Shown: positions 42,821 through 52,338, counted from the stretch's first letter. The stretch: DNA of 64,000 nucleotides from Candidatus Leptofilum proximum (GCA_016710325.1 JADJXK010000002.1:3782001-3846000), one strand, 5' to 3'. The notes: generated by a model not told the origin, from the sequence alone. Program-made: numbers and translations.

Positions 42821-45075
42821 ACGATAGTGTAAAGGAAAAGAACTTGTACTGCGCTAACTGCTGGCACATAGTTGAAGATCTGGACTCGCAGTATTGTTCC
42901 ATCTGCGGTATCAACTTGCAATCGTGGACAGATGAACCCTTGTCCAAGCATATAGCTGACAGGACAATGGCAAACAATACCATTGTGTTAAACCAGTCGC
43001 CCATTACGCTTGGTCGTGGAGCGCAAAATGATATTCAGTTGGCACATCCAGCCGTGTCTGAAAACCATGCCCGGCTGGAGTGGCGGCCCGAGGCTGAAGC
43101 CTGGTTTGTGGTCGATCAAGCCAGTGCCAAAGGCACCTTTATTAACTATTCCCAGGTGCCTCCAGGTTTGGAGGGACAGCCAATCAACGCCAGCAGTGAC
43201 ATACTTTGGATTGCCCCTTATGCCTTCCGGCTGGTTGGTGGAGAACAGCAGCAGCGTCGGTTTGAGCCGGCTCACTTGCGTCTAGATGCCGTGAACCTGG
43301 TGCGTAACGTTAAGCTGGCGGGTAAACGAACGCCTATACACATTCTCAATTTGGAGTCCACGCCACTTTCCTTTCGGCCGGGCGAATTTGTTGCCCTTGT
43401 TGGTGGCAGTGGTGCGGGCAAATCTACCCTAATGAAAGCGCTGCTGGGTTTGGAAGTGGCGCAGCAAGGCACAGTGTTTGTAAGTGGACGGCCGTTCATT
43501 GAAGACGGCCATACCCAGCGATTTGCCGCTATGCAATCTATCGTGGGTTATGTGCCGCAAGATGATGTAATGCACCGTGAACTTACCCCACTGGAAGCAC
43601 TAGATACCGTCGCACGCCTGCGACTCTCGCCAGACCTGAGCCGAGACGACCGGCTGACGGCCATTCAGGAAACGCTGGAAACAGTTGAATTGTGGCCACA
43701 TCGTAACAAGCTCATTCGCCAGTTAAGCGGTGGTCAACGCAAACGGGTTAATATTGCCCTGGAGCTATTGGCGCAGCCCCGGCTGCTCTTTTTAGACGAG
43801 CCAACATCTGGGTTGGACCCTGGCCTGGACCTCGCGGTGATGGAATTGCTGAGGGCCTGGGCTACCAATCCAGATGATCCACGCACCATTATTTTAGTCA
43901 CGCATGCCACAGAAAACGTAACTAGCTGCAAATATGTGGCCTTTCTGGCTGCTGGTGGATTCGTTGCTTACTTTGGGCCACCGGACAAGGCGTTAGCGTA
44001 TTTCGGTGTCACCCGTTTTGCCGAAATTTACCGCCAGGTTGGGCAATATCAACTGCCAGACACGGTCAGTTCAGGCAAGAATCAGGGAGGGGAGTCAACG
44101 GCACCGGATATACACCATCTGGTGGAGCGTTTCAAATCATCACCAGATTATTTTCAATTCGTATCTGCACGGCAGCTCTCAGAGCCAGAGATGTTGAATT
44201 CGGCACATATTAACGAAGTGCGGGCCGATTCACGCCGCTGGTTGTCGCTTGATGCCGCCGTGCGGGAGCGATTTTGGCAGCAGCTAGGAATTCTGATGAC
44301 TCGATACTGGAAGCTATTGCGACGGGATCGAATGAACTTTATTGTTTTGCTTCTCCAAGGCTTATTGGTAGCTGGACTATTGTGGGCCGTAGCCCGACCG
44401 GACACCTTTCAGCCAAGGGGAGCGGAAAATGCACAGACAGTCTTGTTTATTATGGCTTGTGCGGCTGTCTGGTTAGGCATTCTCAATGGGACAAAAGAAA
44501 TTGTTAAAGAGCAAGATATTTATGCTAGGGAACGACGCTATGGTCTAAATGCAGCCTCTTATGTGCTGTCTAAACTGCTGCTTTTAGCAGCGGTAGGGGC
44601 CTTCCAAATTGGGACGCTGCTTTTGATTATCAGCCTTCAAATTCCATTCCCGGACAGAGGTGCGCTGGGAGCCTGGTCGCCTGCATGGTTGGAGTGGTTT
44701 ATTACCCTGGAATTGACTTTGGTCGCTGGTTTGGCATTGGGGTTGTTTCTTTCTTCTTTGTCTAAGTCTGTGGATGCGGCAACGGCCGTTATGTTTGTGC
44801 TTTTGCTCATACAGGTAATGTTTGCCGGTCTCTTTTTCGAAGATGCCGCTTGGGCTGATAGTTTGTCCCTGTTTACCTTCAGCCGTTGGGGGTTGGAAGG
44901 GGTCGGAACCTCTGCCAATCTGAATGGCTTGCTACAAGAGGCTGTAGGTAACTCTTTTCGACCAGATCAGGATTACGAGTTTACAGCAGTACATTTATTG
45001 ATTCGCTGGGCAATTTTAGGTGGATTTATTGCATTTCTAACCGCAGCCACCAGTTGGCGGCAAGCAAAAAAATAA
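42805..45075 (+). CDS. Zinc ribbon-FHA-ABC transporter fusion (ABCG-like)
   Basis: The protein has 756 residues. An N-terminal ribbon, CANCWHIVEDLDSQYCSICG, is followed by an FHA domain (LGRGAQNDIQLAHPAVSENH, about 60-125), which binds phosphothreonine. An ABC ATPase follows, with Walker A GGSGAGKST near 200-208, signature LSGGQRKR near 307 and Walker B LLFLDEPTSG near 328. Six membrane helices (about 505-755) form an ABC2-type half-transporter. The FHA domain suggests control by a Ser/Thr kinase not found in this window. The substrate is unknown. The start overlaps the beta-helix gene. Confidence 0.9.
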   Translation: MSESINDSVKEKNLYCANCWHIVEDLDSQYCSICGINLQSWTDEPLSKHIADRTMANNTIVLNQSPITLGRGAQNDIQLAHPAVSENHARLEWRPEAEAWFVVDQASAKGTFINYSQVPPGLEGQPINASSDILWIAPYAFRLVGGEQQQRRFEPAHLRLDAVNLVRNVKLAGKRTPIHILNLESTPLSFRPGEFVALVGGSGAGKSTLMKALLGLEVAQQGTVFVSGRPFIEDGHTQRFAAMQSIVGYVPQDDVMHRELTPLEALDTVARLRLSPDLSRDDRLTAIQETLETVELWPHRNKLIRQLSGGQRKRVNIALELLAQPRLLFLDEPTSGLDPGLDLAVMELLRAWATNPDDPRTIILVTHATENVTSCKYVAFLAAGGFVAYFGPPDKALAYFGVTRFAEIYRQVGQYQLPDTVSSGKNQGGESTAPDIHHLVERFKSSPDYFQFVSARQLSEPEMLNSAHINEVRADSRRWLSLDAAVRERFWQQLGILMTRYWKLLRRDRMNFIVLLLQGLLVAGLLWAVARPDTFQPRGAENAQTVLFIMACAAVWLGILNGTKEIVKEQDIYARERRYGLNAASYVLSKLLLLAAVGAFQIGTLLLIISLQIPFPDRGALGAWSPAWLEWFITLELTLVAGLALGLFLSSLSKSVDAATAVMFVLLLIQVMFAGLFFEDAAWADSLSLFTFSRWGLEGVGTSANLNGLLQEAVGNSFRPDQDYEFTAVHLLIRWAILGGFIAFLTAATSWRQAKK

Positions 45076-45098
45076 CTGTTTACGGAGGTAAGTTTGTA

Positions 45099-45428
45099 AT
45101 GTCACATTTGAAAAGAGATCTGTTTTTGGTCTTGGTTATGGTTTCCCTTGCGCTTCTAACAGCATGTGGTTCCCAAAACAGTATTGTTGGGCGTTGGGAT
45201 TTTTCAGAAGCGAGTTGGAGCTATGACTGGATCGAATTCTACGAGGAAGGCGCATATGCCGATAATTGGGGAAACCTGCGAACCTATTCAATACCATCAG
45301 AAGGGCAGGTAATGCTCACATCCCAGCTTGATGGCTACACAATGGTTTGGAACTATGAAGTGGACGGGAACACGATCATTATCACAGAAGACGACGGCAA
45401 GGAAGTACAAGGCGTAAGAAGTCAGTAG
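45099..45428 (+). CDS. Small lipoprotein
   Basis: This 109-residue protein starts at ATG 45099 with GGAGG nine bases upstream (45085-45089). Its signal ends in lipobox LLTAC. The mature part is a small beta-strand domain (IVGRWDFSEASWSYDWIEFY... VWNYEVDGNTIIITEDDGK) of the lipocalin-like type common in lipoproteins. It has no zinc ribbon. It directly follows the ABC transporter gene. Confidence 0.75.
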   Translation: MSHLKRDLFLVLVMVSLALLTACGSQNSIVGRWDFSEASWSYDWIEFYEEGAYADNWGNLRTYSIPSEGQVMLTSQLDGYTMVWNYEVDGNTIIITEDDGKEVQGVRSQ

Positions 45429-45539
45429 TTCTCAACTATTTTGCCCCTTCATTCATCAGAAAGGCGTAATTCATGGCGGCTTGCCCTACATGGCATGATT
45501 GTAAAGCTTCACTAGATTTCTGTTAAGGAATAGTTCATT

Positions 45540-46445
45540 ATGGACAATTTTTTAGGTCGTATTCGTTCTGGTGCGGAACACGCAGCCGGCAAGGCTACTT
45601 TTGAGGCTGATAAGTTGCGAAGAGTGACGGTGCTACAAGGCAAGGTTCGCTCACTTAAAGGCGATTTTGAAAAGAAAATTGTGGAAACAGGTCAAACGGC
45701 TTTTGCGCTTCATCAGCAAGAGCAAATTACAGGTCCGGAGTCACTGAGACAAGCCTGTGCCCAATTGGCAAGTATCCAGACTCAGATTACGCTCATTGAG
45801 CAACAGATTGAGGAAATTCGTGCCGAAACGTTTGAGGGGCCTCAGGCCAAGCCACAGTACGGCCGTGTCTGTCCAAATGGTCACGGGGCAATTCCTACAC
45901 AAGATAATTTTTGCCAGGTATGCGGAGCAAAGGCGATTGAAGTGCCGCCGCCAGGCAGCGTGCTTTGCCCAAACTGCGGTGCTTCTTTAGCACTAGGAGC
46001 TCGCTTCTGTGCTGAGTGTGGCCACGAAGTAAAGCAGATGCCACCGCTGGCTGGTCCGTCTGGGAAAGCGTGTGCTAACTGCGGGGCGCTGCTGTTACCC
46101 GACTCAACTTTTTGTACCGAGTGTGGCCACCAGGTAGTCGCTGCTTCTCCTCAGCCCACGCCAGATGAAAGTGTTGCAGAGGATATTAAATCCGCCGGGT
46201 TGCCTGAGGATATTGACCAAGAGAGTTCCCAGACAGAGCTAGAAGGGATTGAAACAGAAGTGCTGGAAACGCTCCAAGTAGAAGATGTTGTTTTTGGGAG
46301 TGAAGTGGCAGAAACGGCCATATCACCTAAACCCGAAGAAACAGCTACTGGTAACTGCCCGGTGTGTGAGGCGCCGCTGGTGCTGGATGCCCTATTTTGC
46401 ACTGAATGCGGCCACCGGTTTGGTCAAAAGGATGGCAAATCATGA
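45540..46445 (+). CDS. Coiled-coil protein with four zinc ribbons
   Basis: This 301-residue soluble protein has an N-terminal helical coiled-coil region (about 1-100, for example ASIQTQITLIEQQIEEIRAE). It then has four ribbons: one beginning CPNGHGAIPTQDNFCQVCG, two between about 140 and 205 and one at the C-terminus (CPVCEAPLVLDALFCTECG). An acidic linker separates the last ribbon. With no membrane helix it is the best candidate for a cytoplasmic hub gathering ribbon-tagged membrane proteins. Its stop overlaps the next ATG (ATGA). Confidence 0.78.
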   Translation: MDNFLGRIRSGAEHAAGKATFEADKLRRVTVLQGKVRSLKGDFEKKIVETGQTAFALHQQEQITGPESLRQACAQLASIQTQITLIEQQIEEIRAETFEGPQAKPQYGRVCPNGHGAIPTQDNFCQVCGAKAIEVPPPGSVLCPNCGASLALGARFCAECGHEVKQMPPLAGPSGKACANCGALLLPDSTFCTECGHQVVAASPQPTPDESVAEDIKSAGLPEDIDQESSQTELEGIETEVLETLQVEDVVFGSEVAETAISPKPEETATGNCPVCEAPLVLDALFCTECGHRFGQKDGKS

Positions 46446-46813
46446 GCGAACGAGAAGGATACGTACCTCCGGAAGCACGGCAGGAGACCGAGGCTAAGGA
46501 GAAGCTGGATAAACCGCAACTCAGCCCTGAAACAGTGTCAAACATCCAGCACGGCCCGCCTGAAAGCAAGCATTTTTCTCAAGGTGCAAACACAGAGATA
46601 AGTCACTTTTTGGATGTTGAAGGTATCCCAATTAATCACGAGAGGAAGCCCCGTCAGGTTAATCCAGAAAAGCAGCCGGAGATTGAACCAGGACTTCACG
46701 GCAAGCCAATCACCAGAGATGATCCAACCAAAACTTGTGGCGATAGCATCAATGTCCCGGTTACGGATGATCCGGCAGCGGAAGATACGGCCACGAATGA
46801 GGAGGACAGTTGA
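46442..46813 (+). CDS. Small acidic protein, unknown
   Basis: This is a 123-residue hydrophilic protein starting at ATG 46442, inside the previous stop codon. It is rich in E, K, P and D and has no membrane segment or zinc ligands. It contains LSPETVSNIQHG, closely resembling LSPKAIQSIQGK in the 58-residue protein encoded next. It ends in TGATG overlap with that gene. The function is unknown; the shared motif suggests both bind the same partner. Confidence 0.6.
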   Translation: MSEREGYVPPEARQETEAKEKLDKPQLSPETVSNIQHGPPESKHFSQGANTEISHFLDVEGIPINHERKPRQVNPEKQPEIEPGLHGKPITRDDPTKTCGDSINVPVTDDPAAEDTATNEEDS

Positions 46814-46989
46814 TGTCTGGCGATATGATTGTGCGCGAATCAGCGTCTTTGGCTAAAACGGCCGTTAAAGAAAGTGCCCATGTGGTAAAAAAGGCATGGT
46901 CCATTATGGACGCCGCCTCAGAAAAAACCCACCCTGGCGATTACCTCTCACCTAAAGCCATTCAAAGCATCCAGGGAAAGCAGTCGTAG
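46813..46989 (+). CDS. Small 58-residue protein, unknown
   Basis: The ATG overlaps the previous stop (TGATG). The product begins MSGDMIVRESASLAKTAVK, includes a Lys/Val helical stretch, and ends with HPGDYLSPKAIQSIQGKQS. The LSP-x5-IQ motif matches the preceding protein. It is short but coupled and in the same style as its neighbour, so I judge it real. No family is known to me. Confidence 0.55.
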   Translation: MSGDMIVRESASLAKTAVKESAHVVKKAWSIMDAASEKTHPGDYLSPKAIQSIQGKQS

Positions 46990-47053
46990 AAACCGTTAAT
47001 TATTTACTGTTAGCTGCCAGTTAACCGCTATTGTGAATACAGGAGTGATAAAA

Positions 47054-48166
47054 ATGAATTTAAGCCGGACCGCCTTAATCTTGGTAAGTTTAGCTATAGT
47101 TTTAACCGGATGTGTATCCGATAGTGCGATGTTTCGGGGAAACCTTGAGCGAACAGGAGTATACGCAGGCGATGGACCGAATCAGCTTAGCGAGCTCATT
47201 TGGAAGTTCGAGACGAATGGACGAATTTCATCGTCCCCCGCTATTGCAGACGGAAGAGCATATTTTGGAAGTGAGGATGGTCACCTTTATGCAGTAGATA
47301 TTGAGACCGGGCAGGAAATTTGGGGTTTCTTAACCGGCGATGGAGTTTATTCTTCTCCGGTCATCTCGAATGAAGTAGTGTATTTTGGGAGTGATGATGG
47401 CTACCTTTATGCGGTGGACGCTGATTCTGGACAAGAAATTTGGAATTTCCTGACAGGTGATGCCATTTGGTCTTCTCCGGCTATTTCTAATGGTGTAGTT
47501 TATTTTGGGAGCAATGATGGCCATCTCTATGCAGTTGACGCTGAATCTGGAAAAGAGGAATGGAGGTTTGAGACTCGTCAAGCCGTTATTTCGTCCCCGG
47601 CGATCTTGGACGGAGCTGTGTATTTCGGGAGCGATGATGCTTACCTTTATGCAGTGGATATTGAGAGAGGGCAGGAAATCTGGAAGTTTAGGACTCAAAG
47701 AAATTCTTCTCCATACAGTGTTTTATCTTCTCCTGCGATCTCTAATGGAGTGATATATTTCGGAAGTTCAGCAGACGCAGGAGGGGCGCATGGCTTTCTC
47801 TATGCGGTTGACATTGTGTCTGGGCAAGAGATATGGAAGTTCGAGACCAATGACAGGTATCTCAGTACACCGACCATCTCAGAGGGGGCAGTATATTTTG
47901 GGAGTGATGACCATTTCTATGCACTAGACCTTGAAACTGGTCAGGAAAAATGGAGTTTTGAGAACGCGGTTGTTTCCTCGCCAGCCGTCTTTGGTGAGGT
48001 AGTATATTTTGGGAGTTGGGACTCCCATCTATATGGAGTGGATATTGAAGCGGGCCAGGTAAGATGGAAGTTCCAAGCTGAGGATGCTGTTACTTCCTCT
48101 CCAGCTATTTCAAACGGAGTGATATATTTTGGAAGTTACGATGGTTATCTCTATGCGGTCAGATAG
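47054..48166 (+). CDS. PQQ-like beta-propeller lipoprotein (BamB-like fold)
   Basis: The protein has about 370 residues. I prefer ATG 47054 to GTG 47033 because CAGGAGTG lies just upstream. A lipobox, IVLTGC, follows the signal. The mature part is built of repeats of the form ISSPAISNGVVYFGS and LYAVDAESGQEIWKF, about 40 residues each, forming an eight-bladed propeller. There is no zinc ribbon. The repeats are highly alike, so recombination between them is possible. It sits in the cluster between the small acidic proteins and the LuxR-like gene. Confidence 0.85.
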   Translation: MNLSRTALILVSLAIVLTGCVSDSAMFRGNLERTGVYAGDGPNQLSELIWKFETNGRISSSPAIADGRAYFGSEDGHLYAVDIETGQEIWGFLTGDGVYSSPVISNEVVYFGSDDGYLYAVDADSGQEIWNFLTGDAIWSSPAISNGVVYFGSNDGHLYAVDAESGKEEWRFETRQAVISSPAILDGAVYFGSDDAYLYAVDIERGQEIWKFRTQRNSSPYSVLSSPAISNGVIYFGSSADAGGAHGFLYAVDIVSGQEIWKFETNDRYLSTPTISEGAVYFGSDDHFYALDLETGQEKWSFENAVVSSPAVFGEVVYFGSWDSHLYGVDIEAGQVRWKFQAEDAVTSSPAISNGVIYFGSYDGYLYAVR

Positions 48167-48270
48167 CATTGGCTGCTTCAACTGTTAGGCTGTAGCCAAT
48201 GACCACATGCCTGACCACTTGATAGCTAGCCAGTACGGCGCGGCCAGTTTTAGCCCAAGGAGGTGGAAAC

Positions 48271-49134
48271 GTGTTTTGTCCAAATTGTGGAACTCAGAAT
48301 CCAGACACGAGTAAGTTTTGTAGCAGTTGTGGTAACGCCTTGCAGTCAACAACGACGCTGGACAAACGGCCGTTTCCCCAGCCTGCTACCCATTATGTAT
48401 CTCCCAAGCCAGCCAATCCATTAGCGTCCGCCGCCACAACAGGAGGGTTAACTGGCATGGCTGGCGGGGCACTTATCCTCATAGGCTGGTTGCTAGGTGG
48501 GGGCCTCCCAATCCTTAGCCTCATTTTCGCTGGGGGTGTGCTGACTGGCAGCCTGGCCGGTGATGACATCGGGGCATTATTTGTACTGCTAGCACTAATC
48601 TTGGCGGGTGTGGTGGTTTACGTGCCCATAACAGGGCTCCTGTGTGCACGTACAGGGACAAATCTGTTTGAGCTCCGAGCTTATAGGGGTCAAACCGAAA
48701 TAGGTATGGCCAAAGGAGAACTGCAACTATTACGTAGTCGAGCAACAACTATCCTAATAATGATGTTTTTGATGGTTGCGTTTGTCTCCATTATTCCTTT
48801 TATTGGCCAGGCTCTGTTAGGTCGAGGATATTGGCTGATGGTGATTGGAGCTGTCATAACTTTTTTGGGCGCGTTATTTGCTCGTTCGCAGATTGGCCCA
48901 GAGATTGTAGCCACAGCTCCAAAACCAAAAAAGCGTGAGCTTAACGAGGAAGAAAGACAGGTGTTATGGTTGCTGGCCGAAGGACTTTCTCTCACGGAAA
49001 TTGCTGAACGATTGAATATCTCACATGCTTCCATCCAATCATTGAAATTGTCCTTATTGCATCATTTTGGTGCGGAGGATACGGCCCTATTGATCAAACG
49101 GGCTCGCGCTCAGGGAATGCTCCCACCCGCCTAG
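48271..49134 (+). CDS. Zinc-ribbon membrane protein with C-terminal LuxR-type helix-turn-helix
   Basis: This 287-residue protein starts with GTG after AGGAGG. An N-terminal ribbon, CPNCGTQNPDTSKFCSSCG, is followed by four hydrophobic helices and then a GerE/LuxR DNA-binding domain (LNEEERQVLWLLAEGLSLTE, then IAERLNISHASIQSL). A membrane-bound regulator with both a ribbon and a LuxR domain is unusual. It may be the transcriptional output of the cluster. Both ends should be cytoplasmic given an even number of helices. Confidence 0.78.
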   Translation: MFCPNCGTQNPDTSKFCSSCGNALQSTTTLDKRPFPQPATHYVSPKPANPLASAATTGGLTGMAGGALILIGWLLGGGLPILSLIFAGGVLTGSLAGDDIGALFVLLALILAGVVVYVPITGLLCARTGTNLFELRAYRGQTEIGMAKGELQLLRSRATTILIMMFLMVAFVSIIPFIGQALLGRGYWLMVIGAVITFLGALFARSQIGPEIVATAPKPKKRELNEEERQVLWLLAEGLSLTEIAERLNISHASIQSLKLSLLHHFGAEDTALLIKRARAQGMLPPA

Positions 49135-49268
49135 CCAATTGCCTGGAACTGCAGGATATAAATTCGCGAAACACCGGGGTCACCAACCCGGTTTATATAC
49201 TCATAAACACTGCAAGTACTTGTTTCCGCAAGCTGAGCGACCATAAATTTGAGTGAACAAGGTAAGCA

Positions 49269-51590
49269 ATGCGTAATAAATTGATACTGATACTGGCAAT
49301 CGGACTCCTGACCTTATGGATGTTTATTGAGGCACCACTAGGGATAGATGCACAAAGTGCACCAGAGCCCATAGCCCAAAGCGTGGAGTTGTTAGGGCAA
49401 ATTGGGGGCGTTTCCCGTGCTATCTCTGTTCAAGGAGATACTGCTTACTTGGGCGTGGGTCCACGTATAGTGATTTTGAATGTTGCCGATCCAACGCAAC
49501 CATTACATATTGGCCAAACACCAATCCTCCCTTACATAGTGAACGATGTCTGGGCAAAGGGCAACTATATTTACGTCGCTGCTGGAAAGGGTATCCCACG
49601 TTCATCTGGGTATGATGTTGGAGACGGCAATGGTGGCCTGTACATTTTTGATGTTAGTAATCCTGCCACGCCAGTCGAGGTTGGCAAGTATAGCACAACA
49701 AACCCGGTTTTTAGTGTAATGGTTGTCGGAAACTTTGCCTACACCGCTAACGGGCAGGGAGGTTTGCGTCTCATAGACATCCACGACCCAACCTTGCCAG
49801 CCGAGATTAGTTTCCAAAATATAGGTGGGAGTGCACAAAATGCAGCTGTGGATGGCAGCATTGCTTATGTTGCTGACGACCAATTTTTACGACTTGTCGA
49901 TGTTAGTAATCCAGCCTCGCCTGTTGAATTAGGCAGCATTCCCTCGCTCGCCTGGAGCGTGGAAATAGTTGGGCATTTTGCCTTTGTAACGGGCGGAGGC
50001 GGCGGTTTACAAATTATTGATGTGACTAACCCTGAAACGCCCATAAAGATTGTCGACTATGGTAGGTGGCAAGACCCCTCTCTTGGAGTAATTGTAAAAG
50101 AGAATATTGCATATGTCATTGGCGAAGACGGGCGGCTCCGCCTCTTTGACGTGAGCGATCCTGGATCTCCTACTGATCTTGGTAAATATGAAATGGTGGG
50201 AAGTGCTGAGGATATAACTATTGTCGAAAAAATTGTCTATATCGCTGATGGCGGCGGTGGTTTGCGTTTGATTGATGTAAGCGATCCAACTGCGCCAGTC
50301 GAAGTTGGCTTCTTTGATACATTGGGGAGTGCTGAAGAAATAGCTGTAAACGGAAATATTGTTTACATTACTGATGGAGGTAGCTTTCCAGGCTTTGTAG
50401 CCGGGGGTGGAGGGATTCGTTTAATTGATATCAGCGATCCAGTTGCGGTGGCTGAAATTGGTTATTTTGATACCTCCCATATGGCTAGGGATATAGAGGT
50501 TGTTGAGGACATTGCTTACGTTGCTGACTGGGGAGTTGATTTACGCCTTGTTGATGTCAGTGATCCTGCAAATCCCACTCAACTTGGCTCTTTTGACAAT
50601 GTAGTACATCTGGCTAATGATTTAGCTGTCGTCGGTAACGTTGTTTATATCGCTGGTGGTGGTGGCTTGCGGCTTGTTGATGTTAGTAATCCACAATCTC
50701 CATCAGAGATGGATTTCGTAAGTCCATCCCATGGGGAACCTTATACTATCAGTTTTGCAAATGACACGGCCTATTTGATAGACACACTTGGCCTGCATCT
50801 GATAGATATCACAAATCCAGCAGAAATAAAAGAATATGGCTTCTACCAAACAACATATCTAGGTCATGTTGCAGCTCATGAAAACATTGTTTATGTTTTC
50901 GAAGATTACGGTGACCTACATGTCATCGATATAACAGACCCAACAACACCTGTGGAAATCAGTTCTATTGAGACATCGTCTTACTCACATTTAAATGATG
51001 TAGCTCTAGTTGGCAACACTGCCTATATTGCTGATGGAAGAGACGGATTACGTATTATTAGCCTGGCAGATCAGGTTGTCACCGAGGTAGCTTACTTTGA
51101 GACCATGGATTTTGCCTCTAGTGTTGCTGTAGTTGACAATCTCATTTTTGTGGCTGATGAACAGGGAGGGCTTATTATCTTGCGTCAGATTGGAGATAAT
51201 AATGATGTTCCTAAAGATAATCTGTCAATAACGCCATCAGCTGAAATCTCCACATCCGATATTTCACCAACTGGTACCACGGAAGCTCAGTTAGTGGATG
51301 AGTCATCAGAAATATCTGCTCTGATCAAAGATTTAGAAAGTGAAAACGAAACAATTTCATCGCCTGCAGACACAAATACGGCATCTCAGGTCGCTAACTG
51401 GATGCCTCTTGCATTAGTTGGATTGGTTGGGGTATTAACTGTTGGTGGCATTTTAGTGTGGCGACGCTGGAGTACAATTTCAGCCGAACCTTCTTCTTCT
51501 AATACTTGTCCTCATTGTGGTATATCTAATCCATCACACGGTCGTTTCTGCAAACGGTGCGGTCGTCAACTTAATGAAACCAGTCGTTAA
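49269..51590 (+). CDS. LVIVD-repeat beta-propeller surface protein with C-terminal zinc ribbon
   Basis: This 773-residue protein has a signal peptide (about 1-29) and about 14 LVIVD-like repeats. The recurring pattern is GGGGLRLIDVSDPxxPVEVG, followed by an AYVAD strand. A polar stalk, a membrane helix (LALVGLVGVLTVGGILVW, about 718-736), RRW, and a C-terminal ribbon CPHCGISNPSHGRFCKRCG complete it. The topology is outside propeller, cytoplasmic ribbon. LVIVD proteins occur in surface proteins of Chloroflexota and archaea. It is a likely ligand-binding receptor. Confidence 0.85.
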   Translation: MRNKLILILAIGLLTLWMFIEAPLGIDAQSAPEPIAQSVELLGQIGGVSRAISVQGDTAYLGVGPRIVILNVADPTQPLHIGQTPILPYIVNDVWAKGNYIYVAAGKGIPRSSGYDVGDGNGGLYIFDVSNPATPVEVGKYSTTNPVFSVMVVGNFAYTANGQGGLRLIDIHDPTLPAEISFQNIGGSAQNAAVDGSIAYVADDQFLRLVDVSNPASPVELGSIPSLAWSVEIVGHFAFVTGGGGGLQIIDVTNPETPIKIVDYGRWQDPSLGVIVKENIAYVIGEDGRLRLFDVSDPGSPTDLGKYEMVGSAEDITIVEKIVYIADGGGGLRLIDVSDPTAPVEVGFFDTLGSAEEIAVNGNIVYITDGGSFPGFVAGGGGIRLIDISDPVAVAEIGYFDTSHMARDIEVVEDIAYVADWGVDLRLVDVSDPANPTQLGSFDNVVHLANDLAVVGNVVYIAGGGGLRLVDVSNPQSPSEMDFVSPSHGEPYTISFANDTAYLIDTLGLHLIDITNPAEIKEYGFYQTTYLGHVAAHENIVYVFEDYGDLHVIDITDPTTPVEISSIETSSYSHLNDVALVGNTAYIADGRDGLRIISLADQVVTEVAYFETMDFASSVAVVDNLIFVADEQGGLIILRQIGDNNDVPKDNLSITPSAEISTSDISPTGTTEAQLVDESSEISALIKDLESENETISSPADTNTASQVANWMPLALVGLVGVLTVGGILVWRRWSTISAEPSSSNTCPHCGISNPSHGRFCKRCGRQLNETSR

Positions 51591-51624
51591 TCTTGCACAA
51601 AATGTGCATACAAGGAGAAAAATT

Positions 51625-52338
51625 ATGATTACCTGTCCCAATTGTCAAACGCAGAATGAATCGGGCAGTCGTTTTTGCATTAGCTGCGGCCATGATTTAA
51701 GCAATGAAGCGGCAGGAGGCGGTACGGCCGTTGCCCATACCGGCTTTTACCGCCGCCGCCTGGGCGTATCTATTGGCCAGACAGTGATTGCCCTGCTGCT
51801 GGTGTGGCTACTGCGTTCCGTTTTTGTGAATTTATCTTTTGTCGAAGGCTTGACCCTGCCCGATGTGCCATTTACTGTCGCCCAGATCATAACCTTTATC
51901 GTCTACCTGATCGCGTTCTTCCTGTTGGTCAACTTTGTCAATACCTTGCGCTCTCACTGGCCGAATGCCTACCCGCGCCTGGCTGCCCTGACGCCGGCAC
52001 TGACGGTAGTTATATACGTGATGCTTATTTCTCTAGCCTATCGCGCCTTGCTGCCTGTCATTATCGATCTGGCTGACGATCCGAGCGACTTCGTTCTAGT
52101 GTTGCGCGTTATTTTGACCGTTCTGGCGCTGGCGCTGCTAGGTTGGGCCGGCAAAGTAATTTACGATGCCCTACCCGGCTGGCTGGCTGGCATCCGGTTG
52201 GGTGCAACCCAGGGGGAAAGCGGTGAAGTCGCCTGTCTCAACTGCGGCCGTTTGAATACGGCCGCCATGCATTTTTGTGGGCATTGTGGACACGAATTAA
52301 CGACGCAAGAGGTGACCAAACCTGAAAATGAGTCATGA
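51625..52338 (+). CDS. Membrane protein with zinc ribbons at both ends
   Basis: This 237-residue protein starts at ATG 51625 after AAGGAG. The N-terminal ribbon is CPNCQTQNESGSRFCISCG and the C-terminal one CLNCGRLNTAAMHFCGHCG. About four helices lie between (for example VIALLLVWLLRSVF and ALTVVIYVMLISLAYRAL), so both ribbons should be cytoplasmic. The next gene starts 11 bases before its stop. The function is unknown. Confidence 0.78.
   Translation: MITCPNCQTQNESGSRFCISCGHDLSNEAAGGGTAVAHTGFYRRRLGVSIGQTVIALLLVWLLRSVFVNLSFVEGLTLPDVPFTVAQIITFIVYLIAFFLLVNFVNTLRSHWPNAYPRLAALTPALTVVIYVMLISLAYRALLPVIIDLADDPSDFVLVLRVILTVLALALLGWAGKVIYDALPGWLAGIRLGATQGESGEVACLNCGRLNTAAMHFCGHCGHELTTQEVTKPENES

Noticed and set aside
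34723..45075. Type IV or ESX secretion system
   Set aside because: Only a HerA-like ATPase and an ABC transporter are present; no VirB, WXG100 or core channel proteins were seen.
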